From an uncultured Thermoplasmata archaeon (GTDB taxonomy: Archaea; Thermoplasmatota; Thermoplasmata; Methanomassiliicoccales; Methanomethylophilaceae): a DNA stretch of 6,328 nucleotides. Shown one piece after another: positions 5,665 to 6,328 of the stretch. The notes beneath the pieces are model-generated. The model made no database searches. It was not told the origin of the DNA and was given only the letters and a program-made list of their open reading frames with translations. Each line of letters begins with the position of its first letter. Within the stretch, counting starts at the first letter, position 1. Made by a program: the position numbers and the translations under genes. The DNA lies in NCBI GenBank assembly GCA_946545675.1, contig CAMNNR010000079.1:1-6328 (forward strand), read 5' to 3'.

Positions 5665-6328
5665 CTCCTACCCTTCCTGTTGCTGGACATTATGGCCCTG
5701 GAGATCGAGGTACGCTCGTAGTTGCGTTCCGCGGCCTTCACCGCGGCCCTCCCCTTCAGGGCCTTGGAACCGCTGATGACCTCCTGATCGTGGAGATACG
5801 CCGCTCTGGATGACTGTCCTGGGATGCGGTCGTAATATCCTGATTCCACGGGGTCGATGCGTGTCCTTGCCACGGTCTCGGTTACGGTCTCCCTCTCCTC
5901 CCTGCCGACGATCCTGTCCCTCTCGTCCTTGGGAAGTCTCCTGTAAGCGGGGTCGAGAACGCCGTTCCTCGTCGGGAATGTCGCTCTCCCTTCCCTCACA
6001 CGGAGATGGTGGACCGCCTCGTGGACTATGCCGTCGGGGGTGGTCCCCTCCTCAAGAACGATCTCCGGAACAGGGACGCCGTCCTGTCTCCTCAGGTAGA
6101 ATCCCGTACAGTCCCTGAGATGGGGCTGGACGGAGACCATGAGGGAACGTTCGTCGGCCATCCTTTCCAGTTCTTCGGCGGTGAAGGAATCGGCCAGGAT
6201 CTTCTTGATGCGGTCGCTCTCCTTCCTGTCCGAAAGTACGGCGATGCGCTTCAGGGCCTTCCTCTTCCTTCCCCTGATGGATAACGGGACGGAGTAGATG
6301 TCGGAATCCTTGGTGTCTATGCCTTCGA
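5661..6328 (-). CDS. Zincin-type metallopeptidase paralogue (5' end outside window)
   Basis: The frame is open from the right edge, so at least 221 residues are coded here and the true start lies upstream; the internal ATG at 6161 is not the start, since homology to the second peptidase begins before it. Numbering from the first full codon, HEAVH (His102, Glu103, His106) in IVHEAVHHLRVRE is the zinc site, and EERETVTETVAR (143-154) carries the likely third ligand Glu144. GFYLR before it matches GCYIP in the paralogue. The C-terminal part holds GYY (163-165), YLHD (177-180), LKGRAA (190-195) and TSIS (206-209), then ends shortly after in a basic tail NRKGRR. The first residues, EGID, match the EGID of the other copy. 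It lacks the long Lys-rich extension of the 415-aa protein. Substrate unknown. Confidence 0.8.
   Translation of the reverse strand, partial: EGIDTKDSDIYSVPLSIRGRKRKALKRIAVLSDRKESDRIKKILADSFTAEELERMADERSLMVSVQPHLRDCTGFYLRRQDGVPVPEIVLEEGTTPDGIVHEAVHHLRVREGRATFPTRNGVLDPAYRRLPKDERDRIVGREERETVTETVARTRIDPVESGYYDRIPGQSSRAAYLHDQEVISGSKALKGRAAVKAAERNYERTSISRAIMSSNRKGRR

Noticed and set aside
5810..6284. Plus-strand frames opposite the right-edge peptidase
   Set aside because: Arg/Ser/Pro-rich shadows of the HExxH coding strand.
1..6328. CRISPR array or insertion sequence
   Set aside because: No regularly spaced direct repeats, transposase domain or IS-type terminal repeats were seen.

Overview
The window looks archaeal, most likely a euryarchaeal methanogen, possibly one related to Methanomassiliicoccales. 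The evidence is TATA/BRE-type promoter sequences placed 25-27 bp before two start codons that have no Shine-Dalgarno (leaderless genes), an archaeal PP-loop ATPase, an AbrB-family protein, a tandem winged-helix regulator and a small treble-clef/zinc-ribbon membrane protein. All eight stop codons that can be read are TGA (6) or TAA (2), never TAG. That fits a lineage that avoids TAG, but the sample is small and the taxonomic guess is inference.

Left edge (1-441): the 5' part of a chromosomal-type PP-loop ATPase gene on the minus strand. Its leader of about 100 bp holds two abutting perfect inverted repeats and a plausible TATA box. Next to it (442-2311, minus) is an integration module: a short AbrB-like gene overlapping a long tyrosine recombinase gene. 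The recombinase has an intact catalytic set and what appear to be three tandem copies of the N-terminal core-binding domain. This marks the region as the end of an integrated mobile element, whose other end is outside the window.

Centre (2312-3556): an AT-rich divergent regulatory region separates the AbrB/integrase pair from a plus-strand regulator with two winged-helix domains. The same 15-bp sequence lies at the TATA boxes of both divergent promoters, and two further inverted repeats sit between them. A 116-aa cysteine-motif membrane protein follows on the plus strand, with its own leaderless promoter.

Right part (3557-6328): a tightly packed minus-strand operon of four genes that enters from beyond the right edge. 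The order of transcription is an HExxH metallopeptidase (5' end cut by the window), a 94-aa unknown, a small membrane-anchored unknown and a second HExxH metallopeptidase of 415 aa. The two metallopeptidases are diverged paralogues. They share the zinc motif, a downstream glutamate helix and a C-terminal signature region. I do not recognise this operon as a described system; it is the most interesting part of the window.

How the parts may work together (inference): the integrase moves the element, the AbrB and winged-helix proteins control the divergent promoters between them, and the zincin operon is cargo or a virion/conjugation module.
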